Made by a program: the position numbers and the translations under genes
Notes under the pieces: generated by a model
The model's database searches: none
Seen by the model: the letters and a program-made list of their open reading frames with translations, nothing else
What the model was told of the DNA's origin: nothing
NCBI RefSeq assembly: GCF_002925905.1
Contig: NZ_PRDB01000020.1
Span: 62,001 to 126,000 of the forward strand
Direction: 5' to 3'
Source: Klebsiella michiganensis
GTDB taxonomy: Bacteria > Pseudomonadota > Gammaproteobacteria > Enterobacterales > Enterobacteriaceae
Length of the DNA: 64,000 nt
In this document: in pieces, positions 45,197 to 54,102 of the stretch
Layout: the number at the start of each line of letters is the position of its first letter
Numbering within the stretch: position 1 is the stretch's first letter

Positions 45197-47308
45197 ATGA
45201 AAAAGATTATTCCTGATATGGTTTTCCAGGAAGAGACCAATGAATGCGGCCTCTCCTGTATTGCGATGCTGGCGCAAACCCAGAATATTCCGTGCTCGCT
45301 GCCGGCTTTGCGGGAAATTTTCCCGGCATCCGATCATGGGACATCGTTGAGCGATTTATCCGTTATCCTGCAGCAGATCGGCATTGCCACCGCGCCGGTA
45401 TTGTTCGATCACGCTGAGCTTCATGCGCTGCCGTTCCCGTCCATTTTGCACTACGGCGCCAGCCACTATGTTCTGCTGGCCTGGCGAAAAGGGGATTACG
45501 TCTGCGTCATGAATCCGGCGATTGGCCAGCAGTGGCTGCCTTTCTCGGCATTAAAAAAAGAGATTAGCGGCTATGCGCTGATCCTTGAAGAGTCGCCCGG
45601 CGCGATTGCCGGCCCGGACCCGGTTATTGCCGGCGCGCAGCAGGAGATGCCGCGGGCGATGAGCCTGAAGGAGACCGCGGCGGTACCGGGCATTTATAAG
45701 CTGATGCTCTTGACCTTCCTGGTGTCGCTCACCCTGTTTTTAATGCCGACGATGGTCAGCCGGGCGATCAACCAGGCCTTCTCTGACGTTCAGAATACGC
45801 AGTTTCCTTATTTATGGTTCATCCTCGCCTTTGTTGTATCCACGCTGCTGGCGCTGGGCGTCAGGGTGATTAGCGAGCGATTTATTCGCCGCTTTGTCCT
45901 GCTTAAGAGCGATATCGGTTTTTCCCGCCTGCTGAATAATCCGCTGCGTTTTTTTGAAAAACGCGCGCCGGGGGACGTTTTCAGCCGTTTTATCGCCTGG
46001 CAGGGCGGGATGCTGCAAAAAATCGAACTGGATAACGGGCTCCGCTCGGACTGGATCATCTGCGTTATCGCGATCGGCATTATGTTCTGGATCTCCCCGG
46101 TGCTGGCGCTGATTTCCGCCGTGGGTATTGTGGCGATGGGGCTGATTAGCGTCTGGGCCATTTTCCGCGACCGCTGGTATACGCAGCAGCTGCAGCTGAA
46201 AAGCGCGACGCTGAATGACTTTTTTATGGAAACGCTTCAGGGCGTGTTAACCATCAAGACCGCCGGGCTGGAAACGCAGCGTAAAGCGCAGTTTGCCCGT
46301 CTGTCTCATGACCTTTTCACCTGCCTCCAGCGGCAGAAAGTCTATCAACAGGTCAAAGAGGGACTGTACCAGCTTACCGGCAGCCTTGAGATGGTGGTTT
46401 TCATGCTGGTGGTGCTGCCGCTGGTGCACGCAAAGCTTATCTCGCTGGGCGACTTTTTTGCCTACAGCTTTTTACGACAGATTTTTACCTCCTACGTCAC
46501 GCGGATATTTTATGCCGTGATCCGTAAATCACAGCTGCACGTGATCGATACCCGCGCGCAGGGCCTGTTCACCCGCCATGAGCCTGCTGCGCCCCAGTTT
46601 GCTCCGCTCAGCGGTGAAGCGGTTCCGCGGCTGACGTTCGAACAGGTGAGCTTTCATTACAACCCGCAGCGTCCGGTACTCAATGCCGTTGATCTCATCC
46701 TGGAGCCCGGCGATCGGCTGGCGATCGTGGGCGACTCCGGCGCCGGAAAAAGCACCCTGCTGCGGCTGATGGCAGGGCTTTTTTCCGCGCAGCATGGGCG
46801 AATTTTGCTGAACAACGACGAGGTGAGCGCGCAGCAGCTGGCGCCGCAGGTATGGCTACAGAGTCAGGAAGACATCCTGTTCAACGCCTCGGTGCTGCAA
46901 AACATCACCCTGTTTGACCCGTGGTACAGCGACAGCGATCGCGGGCGAGTGGAGGCGCTGGTCGAAAAAATGGCGCTGGGGCCGGTGGTTCAGGCGCTGC
47001 CGGGAGGAATGGAGGCGCTGATCCGCGAGAGCCACTCGGCGCTCTCTTTGGGCCAGCGTCAGCGGCTGATGCTGGCGCGGGCGCTCTACAGCACCCGGCC
47101 CATACTGCTGTTCGACGAACCGACCGCCAATCTTGATGATGAAACCGCGGAAACGGCGATCCTCGCGCTGTGCCAGCACTGCCGCGAACAGGGCAAGACG
47201 CTGATCGTCGTGACCCACAGCGAGCAGATCCTGCATCATTTCACGCGGGTTTATCGCCTGAAGGAAGGCAAGCTGCGCGATATCACACAGGGAGAGGTGG
47301 AGCAATGA
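45197..47308 (+). CDS. C39-peptidase ABC exporter for the double-glycine peptide
   Basis: 703 aa with three modules. The N-terminal C39 peptidase (about 1-130) has the oxyanion Gln and catalytic Cys in FQEETNECGLSCIAM and the His in ASHYVLLAW; the usual Asp position reads VMNPAIG, an Asn. The membrane domain (about 160-440) has six spans. The C-terminal ATPase (about 470-700) has Walker A GDSGAGKSTLL, signature ALSLGQRQRLMLARA and Walker B ILLFDEPTANLD. Members of this family (LagD, CvaB) cut the leader after GG and export the peptide. It overlaps the membrane fusion protein gene by 4 bp. Confidence 0.92.
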   Translation: MKKIIPDMVFQEETNECGLSCIAMLAQTQNIPCSLPALREIFPASDHGTSLSDLSVILQQIGIATAPVLFDHAELHALPFPSILHYGASHYVLLAWRKGDYVCVMNPAIGQQWLPFSALKKEISGYALILEESPGAIAGPDPVIAGAQQEMPRAMSLKETAAVPGIYKLMLLTFLVSLTLFLMPTMVSRAINQAFSDVQNTQFPYLWFILAFVVSTLLALGVRVISERFIRRFVLLKSDIGFSRLLNNPLRFFEKRAPGDVFSRFIAWQGGMLQKIELDNGLRSDWIICVIAIGIMFWISPVLALISAVGIVAMGLISVWAIFRDRWYTQQLQLKSATLNDFFMETLQGVLTIKTAGLETQRKAQFARLSHDLFTCLQRQKVYQQVKEGLYQLTGSLEMVVFMLVVLPLVHAKLISLGDFFAYSFLRQIFTSYVTRIFYAVIRKSQLHVIDTRAQGLFTRHEPAAPQFAPLSGEAVPRLTFEQVSFHYNPQRPVLNAVDLILEPGDRLAIVGDSGAGKSTLLRLMAGLFSAQHGRILLNNDEVSAQQLAPQVWLQSQEDILFNASVLQNITLFDPWYSDSDRGRVEALVEKMALGPVVQALPGGMEALIRESHSALSLGQRQRLMLARALYSTRPILLFDEPTANLDDETAETAILALCQHCREQGKTLIVVTHSEQILHHFTRVYRLKEGKLRDITQGEVEQ

Positions 47309-48465
47309 GAAGAGCATTTTTACGCCGCCGTAAAACGTGGTTGTTTGCGCTGGTCGCTATGCTGGCCATTGTTGCCGCCGTCTACTATCAGCGCTCATTT
47401 CCGGCACAGGCCGAGTCGATTGATACCGTTACGCTCGATCGCGGGGATATCGAAAAGGTCGTGCTGGCGAGCGGGATTATCAAACCTGCCGTCCAGGTGA
47501 GCGTCGGCGCGCAGGTCAGCGGCCAGCTGCGTAAGCTGTACGTACGCCAGGGCGAGCGGGTGCGCAAAGGGCAGCTGTTAGCCGAAATCGACCCGACGCT
47601 GCAGCTTTCCGACTTACGCAACGCTACCGCGCAGCTGGCCAGCGCCAGAGCGCAAAAGCAGGCCTCTGAGGCCACGCTGGTGCAGTACCGCAAAGCGCTG
47701 GCGCGCGAGCAGGCCATGAGCCGCGACGGCTCCGGCGTGAGCAGCGACCTCGAACAGGCGCAGGCGCAGTATGCCGCGCAGGTTCAGCAGATCGCGGTGA
47801 ATGAGGCGCAGATTGTGCAGGCGGAAATGAGCGTGCAGACCGCCAACGCCAACCTCGGCTATACCCGCATTCTCGCGCCTATGGATGGCGAAGTGCTGGG
47901 CATCGTGACCCGCGAAGGGCAAACCATCGTCTCCTCGCAAATTGCGCCCACGATTCTGGTGCTCGCCGATCTCGATAAAGTCCAGGTCCAAACCCGCATT
48001 TCCGAAGCCGATATCCAGAAAATCCATCCGGGACAGCCGCTATGGTTTTACGTCATTGCCGACCCGCAAACCCGTTATGAAGGGGAGCTTGGCTATGTCC
48101 AGCCTGCGCCGCAGGAGGCGCTGGAGGAACAAAACGCCGGCGCGTCTGCCGGTAACCAGCAGAGCAGCGCCATTTACTATAACGGCACCTTCGAGGTGGA
48201 TAATCGCCAGCGATTGCTGAAAACCTCGATGACCGCCCAGGTGTTTATCCGCATCGCGCAGGTGAAAGATGCGCTGCGCGTGCCGGTTGCCGCGCTGGGG
48301 CGTTCGCTCGGGGATGAGCGCTACCTGGTCGTGGTGCAAAAGGAGAACGGCAGCGAGGAGCGCACCATCCGCATCGGGATTAACGACCGCCAGTATGCGC
48401 AGGTTCTTGAAGGATTACAGCCCGGTGAGCGGGTGGTGATCCCGCAGGATGCGGGGTCCGTCTGA
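47305..48465 (+). CDS. MacA-type periplasmic adaptor (membrane fusion protein)
   Basis: 386 aa from the ATG at 47305, overlapping the C39 exporter stop (ATGA). An N-terminal anchor (about 10-27) is followed by the lipoyl half-motif VSVGAQVSGQLRKLYVRQGERVRKGQLLAEID. A long coiled-coil hairpin comes next (about 95-185, Gln/Ala-rich), then the second lipoyl half (TRILAPMDGEVLGIVTREGQTI) and beta-barrel domains. It matches MacA in length and order and should bridge the inner-membrane transporter to the outer-membrane factor. It may serve both MacB and the C39 exporter, as no separate HlyD-type partner is present. Confidence 0.9.
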   Translation: MRRAFLRRRKTWLFALVAMLAIVAAVYYQRSFPAQAESIDTVTLDRGDIEKVVLASGIIKPAVQVSVGAQVSGQLRKLYVRQGERVRKGQLLAEIDPTLQLSDLRNATAQLASARAQKQASEATLVQYRKALAREQAMSRDGSGVSSDLEQAQAQYAAQVQQIAVNEAQIVQAEMSVQTANANLGYTRILAPMDGEVLGIVTREGQTIVSSQIAPTILVLADLDKVQVQTRISEADIQKIHPGQPLWFYVIADPQTRYEGELGYVQPAPQEALEEQNAGASAGNQQSSAIYYNGTFEVDNRQRLLKTSMTAQVFIRIAQVKDALRVPVAALGRSLGDERYLVVVQKENGSEERTIRIGINDRQYAQVLEGLQPGERVVIPQDAGSV

Positions 48466-50408
48466 TGGCTGAGCCGTTAATCTTGCTGAACAACGTCACG
48501 CGTCATTTTGTTGCCGGGACGCAACTGATTCCGGTGCTGAAATCCATTTCTCTGACCATTATGCCCGGCGAGATGGTGGCGATTATGGGCGCTTCCGGCT
48601 CGGGTAAATCGACGCTGATGAATATTATCGGTTGTCTGGATAAACCCAGCAGCGGTGAAGTGTATATCAACGGCATCGCCACCCATCAGGCCGACAGCGC
48701 GGCGCTGGCGGAGCTGCGCAGCCGCTGGCTGGGATTTATTTTTCAGCGCTATCACCTGATGCCTTATTTGACGGCGGAAGAGAATATTGCCATCCCTGCG
48801 CTCTATACCGCGATGCCCGCCGCTGAGCGCCAGGCGCGCATTGCGCTGCTGGCGGAAAAGCTGGGCATTGACGCGCGCCTGGCGCATAAACCCGCGCAGC
48901 TTTCCGGCGGCCAGCAGCAGCGGGTCAGCGTCTGTCGGGCGCTGATCAACGGCGCGCAGATTATTCTCGCCGATGAACCCACCGGGGCGCTGGATAGCGT
49001 CAGCGGCCGGGCGCTGATGGATGTTCTGCACCAGCTGAACGCTGACGGGCATACGGTGATTATCGTGACCCACGATCGCGAGGTAGCGCAGCAGGCCCAG
49101 AGGATCGTCGAGATCAGCGATGGGCAGGTGGTCGCCGATAGCACCCACGGCTCGCGTGATAATCGCGGCATTCCGCGGCTGCCCGCGGTACAGGATAACG
49201 GCCGGGCCTCGCTGTCGCGCAGCATCGGAGAGTCGGTACGGATGGCATGGCGGTCGCTGCTGGGGCATCGTATGCGCGCCTTTTTGTCGATGCTGGGGAT
49301 TATCATCGGCATTTCGTCCGTGGTTTCCTCCATGGCGGTGGGAGAAGGCGCCCGGCAGAGCATCATGAATGAGATTGGCAAGCTGGGTAATACCACGCTC
49401 GAAATCCGCCCCGGCACCGGCTGGGGCAGCAAGCGTCCGGATATGGAGCGGGCGCTGTCGCTGGATGATATCGCCAGCCTTGGCAAACAGTCGTGGGTGC
49501 TTGGGGTGTCGCCGATCGTCTCCAGCATGACGACCGCGGTGCGCCAGGGGTTTGATTCCTCGATTATTCTTTCCGGGGTTTCCGCCGACTATTTCTCGCT
49601 GCAGGGTATTCGTTTCCTTCACGGCAACGGTTTTACCCACCGCGATGTCGACGATCGTGAACCGGTGCTGGTGCTGGATGAAACCAGCAAAGAGACGCTG
49701 TTTCCCGGTAATGAAGATCCGCTGGGTAAAATTGTGCAAATCGCCGGCGCGCCGTGGCGGGTGATCGGCATCGCCAGCAAGCCGGGACCGAAGGTGGTCA
49801 GCGGATTTATGTCGGCCTGGATCCCCTATACCTCTTTATTGCAGCGGATTTCCGGGGACAAACCGCTGGAGGCGCTCACGCTGCGCTTTCAGGAAACGCT
49901 GTCGCCGCAGGACGCGGCGCGACGGGCGGAAAGGCATCTTATCCGCGAGCACGGCAAAAAAGATTTCTTTGTCCAGACCGACGAACAGCTCGCCAACGCG
50001 CTGCAAAAAACCTCTGACTCCATGTCGCTGCTGATCACCGCGATTGCCGCCATCTCGCTTCTGGTTGGCGGCGTTGGCGTCATGAATATCATGCTGGTTT
50101 CCGTTACCGAACGCACCCATGAGATTGGCATCCGGCTTTCGGTCGGCGCTCGCCCCAGCGACATCATGCATCAATTCTTAATTGAGGCGGTGATGATCTG
50201 CGCGCTCGGCGGGCTGACGGGGGTATTGGGCTCCTGGGCCGCCGGTAACCTGTTTGCCCTGCTGACGCAGGAGTTTTCCATGGTCTTCACCTGGCTGCCG
50301 GTAGCGATGGCCTGCGGTTTTTCCGCCCTGATTGGCCTGACGTTTGGCTATTTTCCAGCGCGCCGCGCGGCGCGACTGAACCCGACGGAGGCGCTGGCCC
50401 GCGAATGA
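48465..50408 (+). CDS. MacB-type ABC transporter (ATPase fused to permease)
   Basis: A 647-aa mechanotransmission ABC protein. The N-terminal ATPase has Walker A GASGSGKSTLMN (about 43-54), signature LSGGQQQRVSV and Walker B ILADEPTGALDS. After a linker the permease has one span (about 270-290), a large periplasmic domain and three C-terminal spans starting near residue 525 (LLITAIAAISLLVGGVGVMNIMLVSVTERT in part). It starts on the last base of the MacA stop and ends overlapping the outer-membrane factor by 4 bp. In this context it probably exports the acyl or lipopeptide product, or protects the cell from it. Confidence 0.93.
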   Translation: MAEPLILLNNVTRHFVAGTQLIPVLKSISLTIMPGEMVAIMGASGSGKSTLMNIIGCLDKPSSGEVYINGIATHQADSAALAELRSRWLGFIFQRYHLMPYLTAEENIAIPALYTAMPAAERQARIALLAEKLGIDARLAHKPAQLSGGQQQRVSVCRALINGAQIILADEPTGALDSVSGRALMDVLHQLNADGHTVIIVTHDREVAQQAQRIVEISDGQVVADSTHGSRDNRGIPRLPAVQDNGRASLSRSIGESVRMAWRSLLGHRMRAFLSMLGIIIGISSVVSSMAVGEGARQSIMNEIGKLGNTTLEIRPGTGWGSKRPDMERALSLDDIASLGKQSWVLGVSPIVSSMTTAVRQGFDSSIILSGVSADYFSLQGIRFLHGNGFTHRDVDDREPVLVLDETSKETLFPGNEDPLGKIVQIAGAPWRVIGIASKPGPKVVSGFMSAWIPYTSLLQRISGDKPLEALTLRFQETLSPQDAARRAERHLIREHGKKDFFVQTDEQLANALQKTSDSMSLLITAIAAISLLVGGVGVMNIMLVSVTERTHEIGIRLSVGARPSDIMHQFLIEAVMICALGGLTGVLGSWAAGNLFALLTQEFSMVFTWLPVAMACGFSALIGLTFGYFPARRAARLNPTEALARE

Positions 50409-51802
50409 GACCGCTGACTTTATTACCGTTAATTGTATTGCTGACGGGCTGCGGGAATTTAACCCGCAGCGATTATCAGCGCCCGCTGCTGTCGGTGCCG
50501 GAGAACTGGCAGCGGACGGAGGGAGACAGCATCGCGCGCTCGCAGGAGAAAGCGCAGCGCTGGTGGGACCGTTTCGGCGACGAACGTCTGTCGCGGGTGG
50601 TGGGGCAGGTGCTGGAAAGCAATAACGATCTCGCCGCTGCCGCCTTAACCCTTAAGCAGGCGCGTATTTCCGCTGGGCTCACCCGGACCAATATCAGCCC
50701 CGACGCGAGCCTCAACGGCTCCGGCAGTAACTCAAAACCGCTCAACAGCGGCGGTTCGCAGGAGAGCTACAGCGCCTCACTGTCCCTGAGCTATGAGCTG
50801 GATCTGTGGGGCAAGCTGGCGCGGATCCGGGAGCAGAGCGAATGGGAGGCGATAGCCAGCGAGCAGGACTACCGGGCGACGATCCTGTCGACGATTGACA
50901 CCACCGCGCAGCTGTACTGGAACATCGCTCTGCTGAACCAGCAAATGACGTATCAGGCGGCGAGTCTGGATATCGCCAGGCAGACGCTGGCGCAGATTGA
51001 GTCCTGGCAGCGAGCGGGGAAAGTGGGCCTGCTCGATGTGCTGCAGGCGCGGCAGACGGTCATCAGCCGGCAGAATCAGCTGCTGAGCCTGAAGCAGCAG
51101 CGGGCGATTTCCCGTAACGCGCTGGCGCTGCTGCTCAACAGACCGCCGGCTCAGCACACCGATGAGTCCTCCGCGCTGGATGTGCGTCAGCATATCGCTA
51201 TTGCCAACGCCACGCCGCTGGCCGCGCTCGCCAGCCGGCCGGACCTGCAGGCGGCGGAATCCCGCCTGCGGGCGGCGCTGGCGGGCTCAGACGCCGCGCG
51301 GCTGAGCTTCTATCCCACGCTCTCGCTGCAGGGAACGCTGAGCGCCGGAAGCCAGCTCTTTCACCAGTGGTTTAACGACCCGCTGCGCACCGTGGGCAGC
51401 AGCGTTTCCGCGCCCTTTATCCAGTGGAACACGGTACAGCTCACCGTGGAGCAGGCCAGCGTGAAGGTACAGCAGGAGGCGGTGAACTTTCGCCGCACCG
51501 CCTATACCGCGCTGTCGGAGGTGGACAACGCGATGGAGAAGCGGCTTAACGCCGACGAGCAGCGCGATCGTCTGCTGCAAACGCTGCAGCTGGGCGAGCA
51601 GCGTCTGGCGCTCACCGGGAGCCGCTACCGCTCAGGGGCGGTGGATTATCAGACTCTGCTGAACGCCCAGGACGCGCTGCTTGATGTGCAGAACAGCCTG
51701 GCGCAGAACCAGTACGACTATCTTTATGCCACTTTGCAGCTTTGGCTGGCGCAGGGAGGCATTAACCCGCAACAGAGGACTTCCCAGAATGAGTCACAGT
51801 AA
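50405..51802 (+). CDS. TolC-like outer-membrane efflux lipoprotein (NodT/OprM type)
   Basis: 465 aa. The signal peptide ends in the lipobox LLTGC (Cys at residue 16). The two repeated halves of an outer-membrane factor follow (about 60-245 and 260-445), each with long coiled helices and the short beta-strand segment seen in the YELDLWGKLARIREQSEWE stretch typical of NodT/CusC proteins. It completes the MacA-MacB export path, so this locus need not borrow the host TolC. It overlaps the ketosynthase gene by 14 bp. Confidence 0.92.
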   Translation: MRPLTLLPLIVLLTGCGNLTRSDYQRPLLSVPENWQRTEGDSIARSQEKAQRWWDRFGDERLSRVVGQVLESNNDLAAAALTLKQARISAGLTRTNISPDASLNGSGSNSKPLNSGGSQESYSASLSLSYELDLWGKLARIREQSEWEAIASEQDYRATILSTIDTTAQLYWNIALLNQQMTYQAASLDIARQTLAQIESWQRAGKVGLLDVLQARQTVISRQNQLLSLKQQRAISRNALALLLNRPPAQHTDESSALDVRQHIAIANATPLAALASRPDLQAAESRLRAALAGSDAARLSFYPTLSLQGTLSAGSQLFHQWFNDPLRTVGSSVSAPFIQWNTVQLTVEQASVKVQQEAVNFRRTAYTALSEVDNAMEKRLNADEQRDRLLQTLQLGEQRLALTGSRYRSGAVDYQTLLNAQDALLDVQNSLAQNQYDYLYATLQLWLAQGGINPQQRTSQNESQ

Positions 51803-53042
51803 CTCCCCTTATCGCGTGGTGATAACCGGCTATGGCGCGGTGACTCCCCTCGGCGATAGCGCCGCCGAAAGCTGGCAGGCCATCATGGATTATCGACGCG
51901 GCTACCGCTATGTGGATCTCTCCGCGAACGGTATTCACACGCATTTTATCGGTCAGGTGGCGAATGAACCCAGCCTTAAGGGGGTTCCCGCCGCGATTCG
52001 TCGGCGTCTGCCGCGTCACGCGCGCCTGGCGCTGGCCGCCGCGCGGGAAGCGGTGGCGATGGCCTTTGCGGGGGAAGCTCCCACTGCGTTTTATGACCCG
52101 CTAATGTGCGGCGCCATCATCGGCTCCGGCTGGGCAGGGCTGGATGAAAGCTATCTGGCGGTACCCGAGTTTGAGAAAACCGGCGTCTCCTCGCCCTTTA
52201 GCTGCTTTTTTTCCATGCCCAACGTGAGCACCGCCGCCTGTAGCCAGCTGTGGAATTTGCGCGGCTATCAAAATACCCCGGTCGCGGCCTGCGCCACCGG
52301 CACTATCGCTGTCGGCGAGGCCTATGATGCGATTCGCTTTGGCCGCGCCAGCATGCTGCTCGCCGGCGCCGGGGAATCGCTAAACAGCGTTTGCGCGATC
52401 TGGAATATCGATGTGCTCGGCGCGCTGAGCCGGGAAACGGAGTCGCCGGAGCGGGCCAGCTGTCCGTTCAGCCTGCAGCGCAGCGGGTTCGTGCTTTCGG
52501 AAGGCGGGGCGGTGCTGTGCCTTGAGGAGCGCGAGAGCGCCCTCGCGCGCGGGGCGACGATCCTGGCGGAGGTCACCGGCTATGCTAATTTCTCCGACGC
52601 GGTGGATTTTACCTCCCCGGCGGAGGACTGCGTAGCCCGCGAGCAGACCATCCGTTGGGCGCTGCGTGGCGCAGATCTCCAGCCTGCCGACCTCGATTAT
52701 ATCAACGCCCACGGCACCTCCACGCCGCTCAACGATCTCAACGAAACGCAGTCGCTGAAAAAGGCGCTGGGCGACGAGGCGTACCGTATCCCGATTTCCA
52801 GCACCAAAGCCTACTCCGGGCATCTGATTGCCGCCGCAGGGAGCTTCGAGACCATTGTTTGCCTGCAGGCGATGGCGGCGGGGATCCTGCCTGCGACGGC
52901 CCATTTAACCCAGCCTGACCCGCAGTGCGATCTTGACTATATCGCTGAAGGGCACCGTCAGGGGGAGATACATCGGGCGCTGAATCTGAGCTTTGGTTTC
53001 GGCGGCGCGAACGCCGCGCTGGTGCTGGAGAAACATGCGTGA
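51789..53042 (+). CDS. Beta-ketoacyl-ACP synthase (FabF/KAS II-like)
   Basis: 417 aa from the ATG at 51789 (MSHSNSPYRVVITGYGAVTPLGD); longer in-frame starts lie inside the preceding gene. The catalytic triad is intact: Cys in PVAACATGTIAVGEA (about residue 167), His in YINAHGTSTPLNDLNE (about 308) and His in STKAYSGHLIAAAGSFE (about 345, with the conserved Lys). It should extend an ACP-bound acyl chain by two carbons with malonyl-ACP. It heads a four-gene mini fatty-acid synthase and overlaps the next gene by 4 bp. Confidence 0.93.
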   Translation: MSHSNSPYRVVITGYGAVTPLGDSAAESWQAIMDYRRGYRYVDLSANGIHTHFIGQVANEPSLKGVPAAIRRRLPRHARLALAAAREAVAMAFAGEAPTAFYDPLMCGAIIGSGWAGLDESYLAVPEFEKTGVSSPFSCFFSMPNVSTAACSQLWNLRGYQNTPVAACATGTIAVGEAYDAIRFGRASMLLAGAGESLNSVCAIWNIDVLGALSRETESPERASCPFSLQRSGFVLSEGGAVLCLEERESALARGATILAEVTGYANFSDAVDFTSPAEDCVAREQTIRWALRGADLQPADLDYINAHGTSTPLNDLNETQSLKKALGDEAYRIPISSTKAYSGHLIAAAGSFETIVCLQAMAAGILPATAHLTQPDPQCDLDYIAEGHRQGEIHRALNLSFGFGGANAALVLEKHA

Positions 53043-53833
53043 CGCTGCTGCACTACACCCTTGCCGACGCGCGGCAGTGGGCGGCGTTTTCCGGTGACGA
53101 AAACCCGATTCACTTCGACCTCGCGGCAGCGCGCCAGATGGGCGCGGGACAGCTGAGCGTCCACGGAATGCGCGCGCTGCTCGACGTGAAGCGCGATGCC
53201 CACTCCCGGCTGTACCGCCCAGAGCGTTACGTAAAATGCCAGGTTCGCCTGCGCAGGCCAATATGGTGCGATACCGACTGGCTGTTAACGCCCGTGCTAG
53301 CCAAAAATCGCCTTTTGTCCGCCACATCGGTCAGCAATCCGCAGAATGGTGAACTCTGCCTCTCCTGCCAGATGAGCACGGCGGCCGAGCCGGAATCGCT
53401 GGTGGGTAAACAGCCCTGCACGATTGCGCCAAAGACGCTGCGCGAGCTGCAGTCCTGCTTCAACGCCGCCTGGCCCGGCCTGGCGCAGTGGCAGTTTCTT
53501 GATGCCTTGCTGTTCCGCCAGCTGATTGGCGATCCCGCGCTGCTGCGCCAGGAGAACATCGCGGCCCTGCTCGGGCCGGGGGAAACCTCGTTGCAGCAAA
53601 TATTTACCCGCTATCCGGTGCTGCAAACCCACCAGGAGGTGGTGTTTGATGCTCGTCTCGCGGGCAAAGCGACGCCGATTTGGCCCGAATCTCTGGCGCT
53701 CTGGCTGCTGCCCTCGCTGGTGGTGGGCCAGGCCGAACAGGGGGCGCTGGTGCGCATCGCCGCGGCGGCGCAGCTGGATGACCTGATAATAACGAACGTG
53801 GTCACGCTAAAAGTTGGCCCCGTGCATAATTGA
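53039..53833 (+). CDS. MaoC-like hot-dog dehydratase
   Basis: 264 aa from GTG 53039, overlapping the ketosynthase stop. The first hot-dog domain contains the (R)-hydratase motif WAAFSGDENPIHFDLAAARQMG with the catalytic Asp and His (about residues 20-27). The second half (about 130-264) looks like a further divergent hot-dog or dimerization region without a clear second active site. It should remove water from 3-hydroxyacyl-ACP to give trans-2-enoyl-ACP. It lies 16 bp before the ACP gene. Confidence 0.82.
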   Translation: MTLLHYTLADARQWAAFSGDENPIHFDLAAARQMGAGQLSVHGMRALLDVKRDAHSRLYRPERYVKCQVRLRRPIWCDTDWLLTPVLAKNRLLSATSVSNPQNGELCLSCQMSTAAEPESLVGKQPCTIAPKTLRELQSCFNAAWPGLAQWQFLDALLFRQLIGDPALLRQENIAALLGPGETSLQQIFTRYPVLQTHQEVVFDARLAGKATPIWPESLALWLLPSLVVGQAEQGALVRIAAAAQLDDLIITNVVTLKVGPVHN

Positions 53834-53849
53834 TAATTAAGGATAATTT

Positions 53850-54101
53850 ATGACTGCCTATGATGAAGTTCTGCAAAAAGTATGTGAAATGATTTGCGAT
53901 GCGAAAGACCTGGAACCGGATGAGATTGATGAGAATACGCCGCTGGTTCGTCTGAAATTAGATAGCCTGGACTACGTCGAGCTCATGGTGCTGGCAAAAC
54001 GTGAATTCAATATCACCCTGGAGGCGGACTGGTTTATTCACAATCCGGGGATCACCCTGGGCGAACTGTGTCAGCACATCAGCAAAGAGTCAGGTAACTG
54101 A
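53850..54101 (+). CDS. Dedicated acyl carrier protein
   Basis: An 83-aa acidic, helical carrier. The phosphopantetheine attachment serine is in LKLDSLDYVELMVLAKREF (DSL motif, about residue 38), and the N-terminal EVLQKVCEMICDAKDLEPDEID helix and loop fit the family. It carries the growing chain for the adjacent enzymes and is the likely acyl donor for the LpxL-like transferase upstream. GGATAATTT gives a modest ribosome site. Confidence 0.93.
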   Translation: MTAYDEVLQKVCEMICDAKDLEPDEIDENTPLVRLKLDSLDYVELMVLAKREFNITLEADWFIHNPGITLGELCQHISKESGN

Positions 54102-54102
54102 T

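Noticed and set aside
48477..49739. A 420-aa open frame antisense to macB.
   Set aside because: Rich in His, Gln and Arg with no domain, as expected for the complement of a GC-rich gene; macB is clear on the plus strand.
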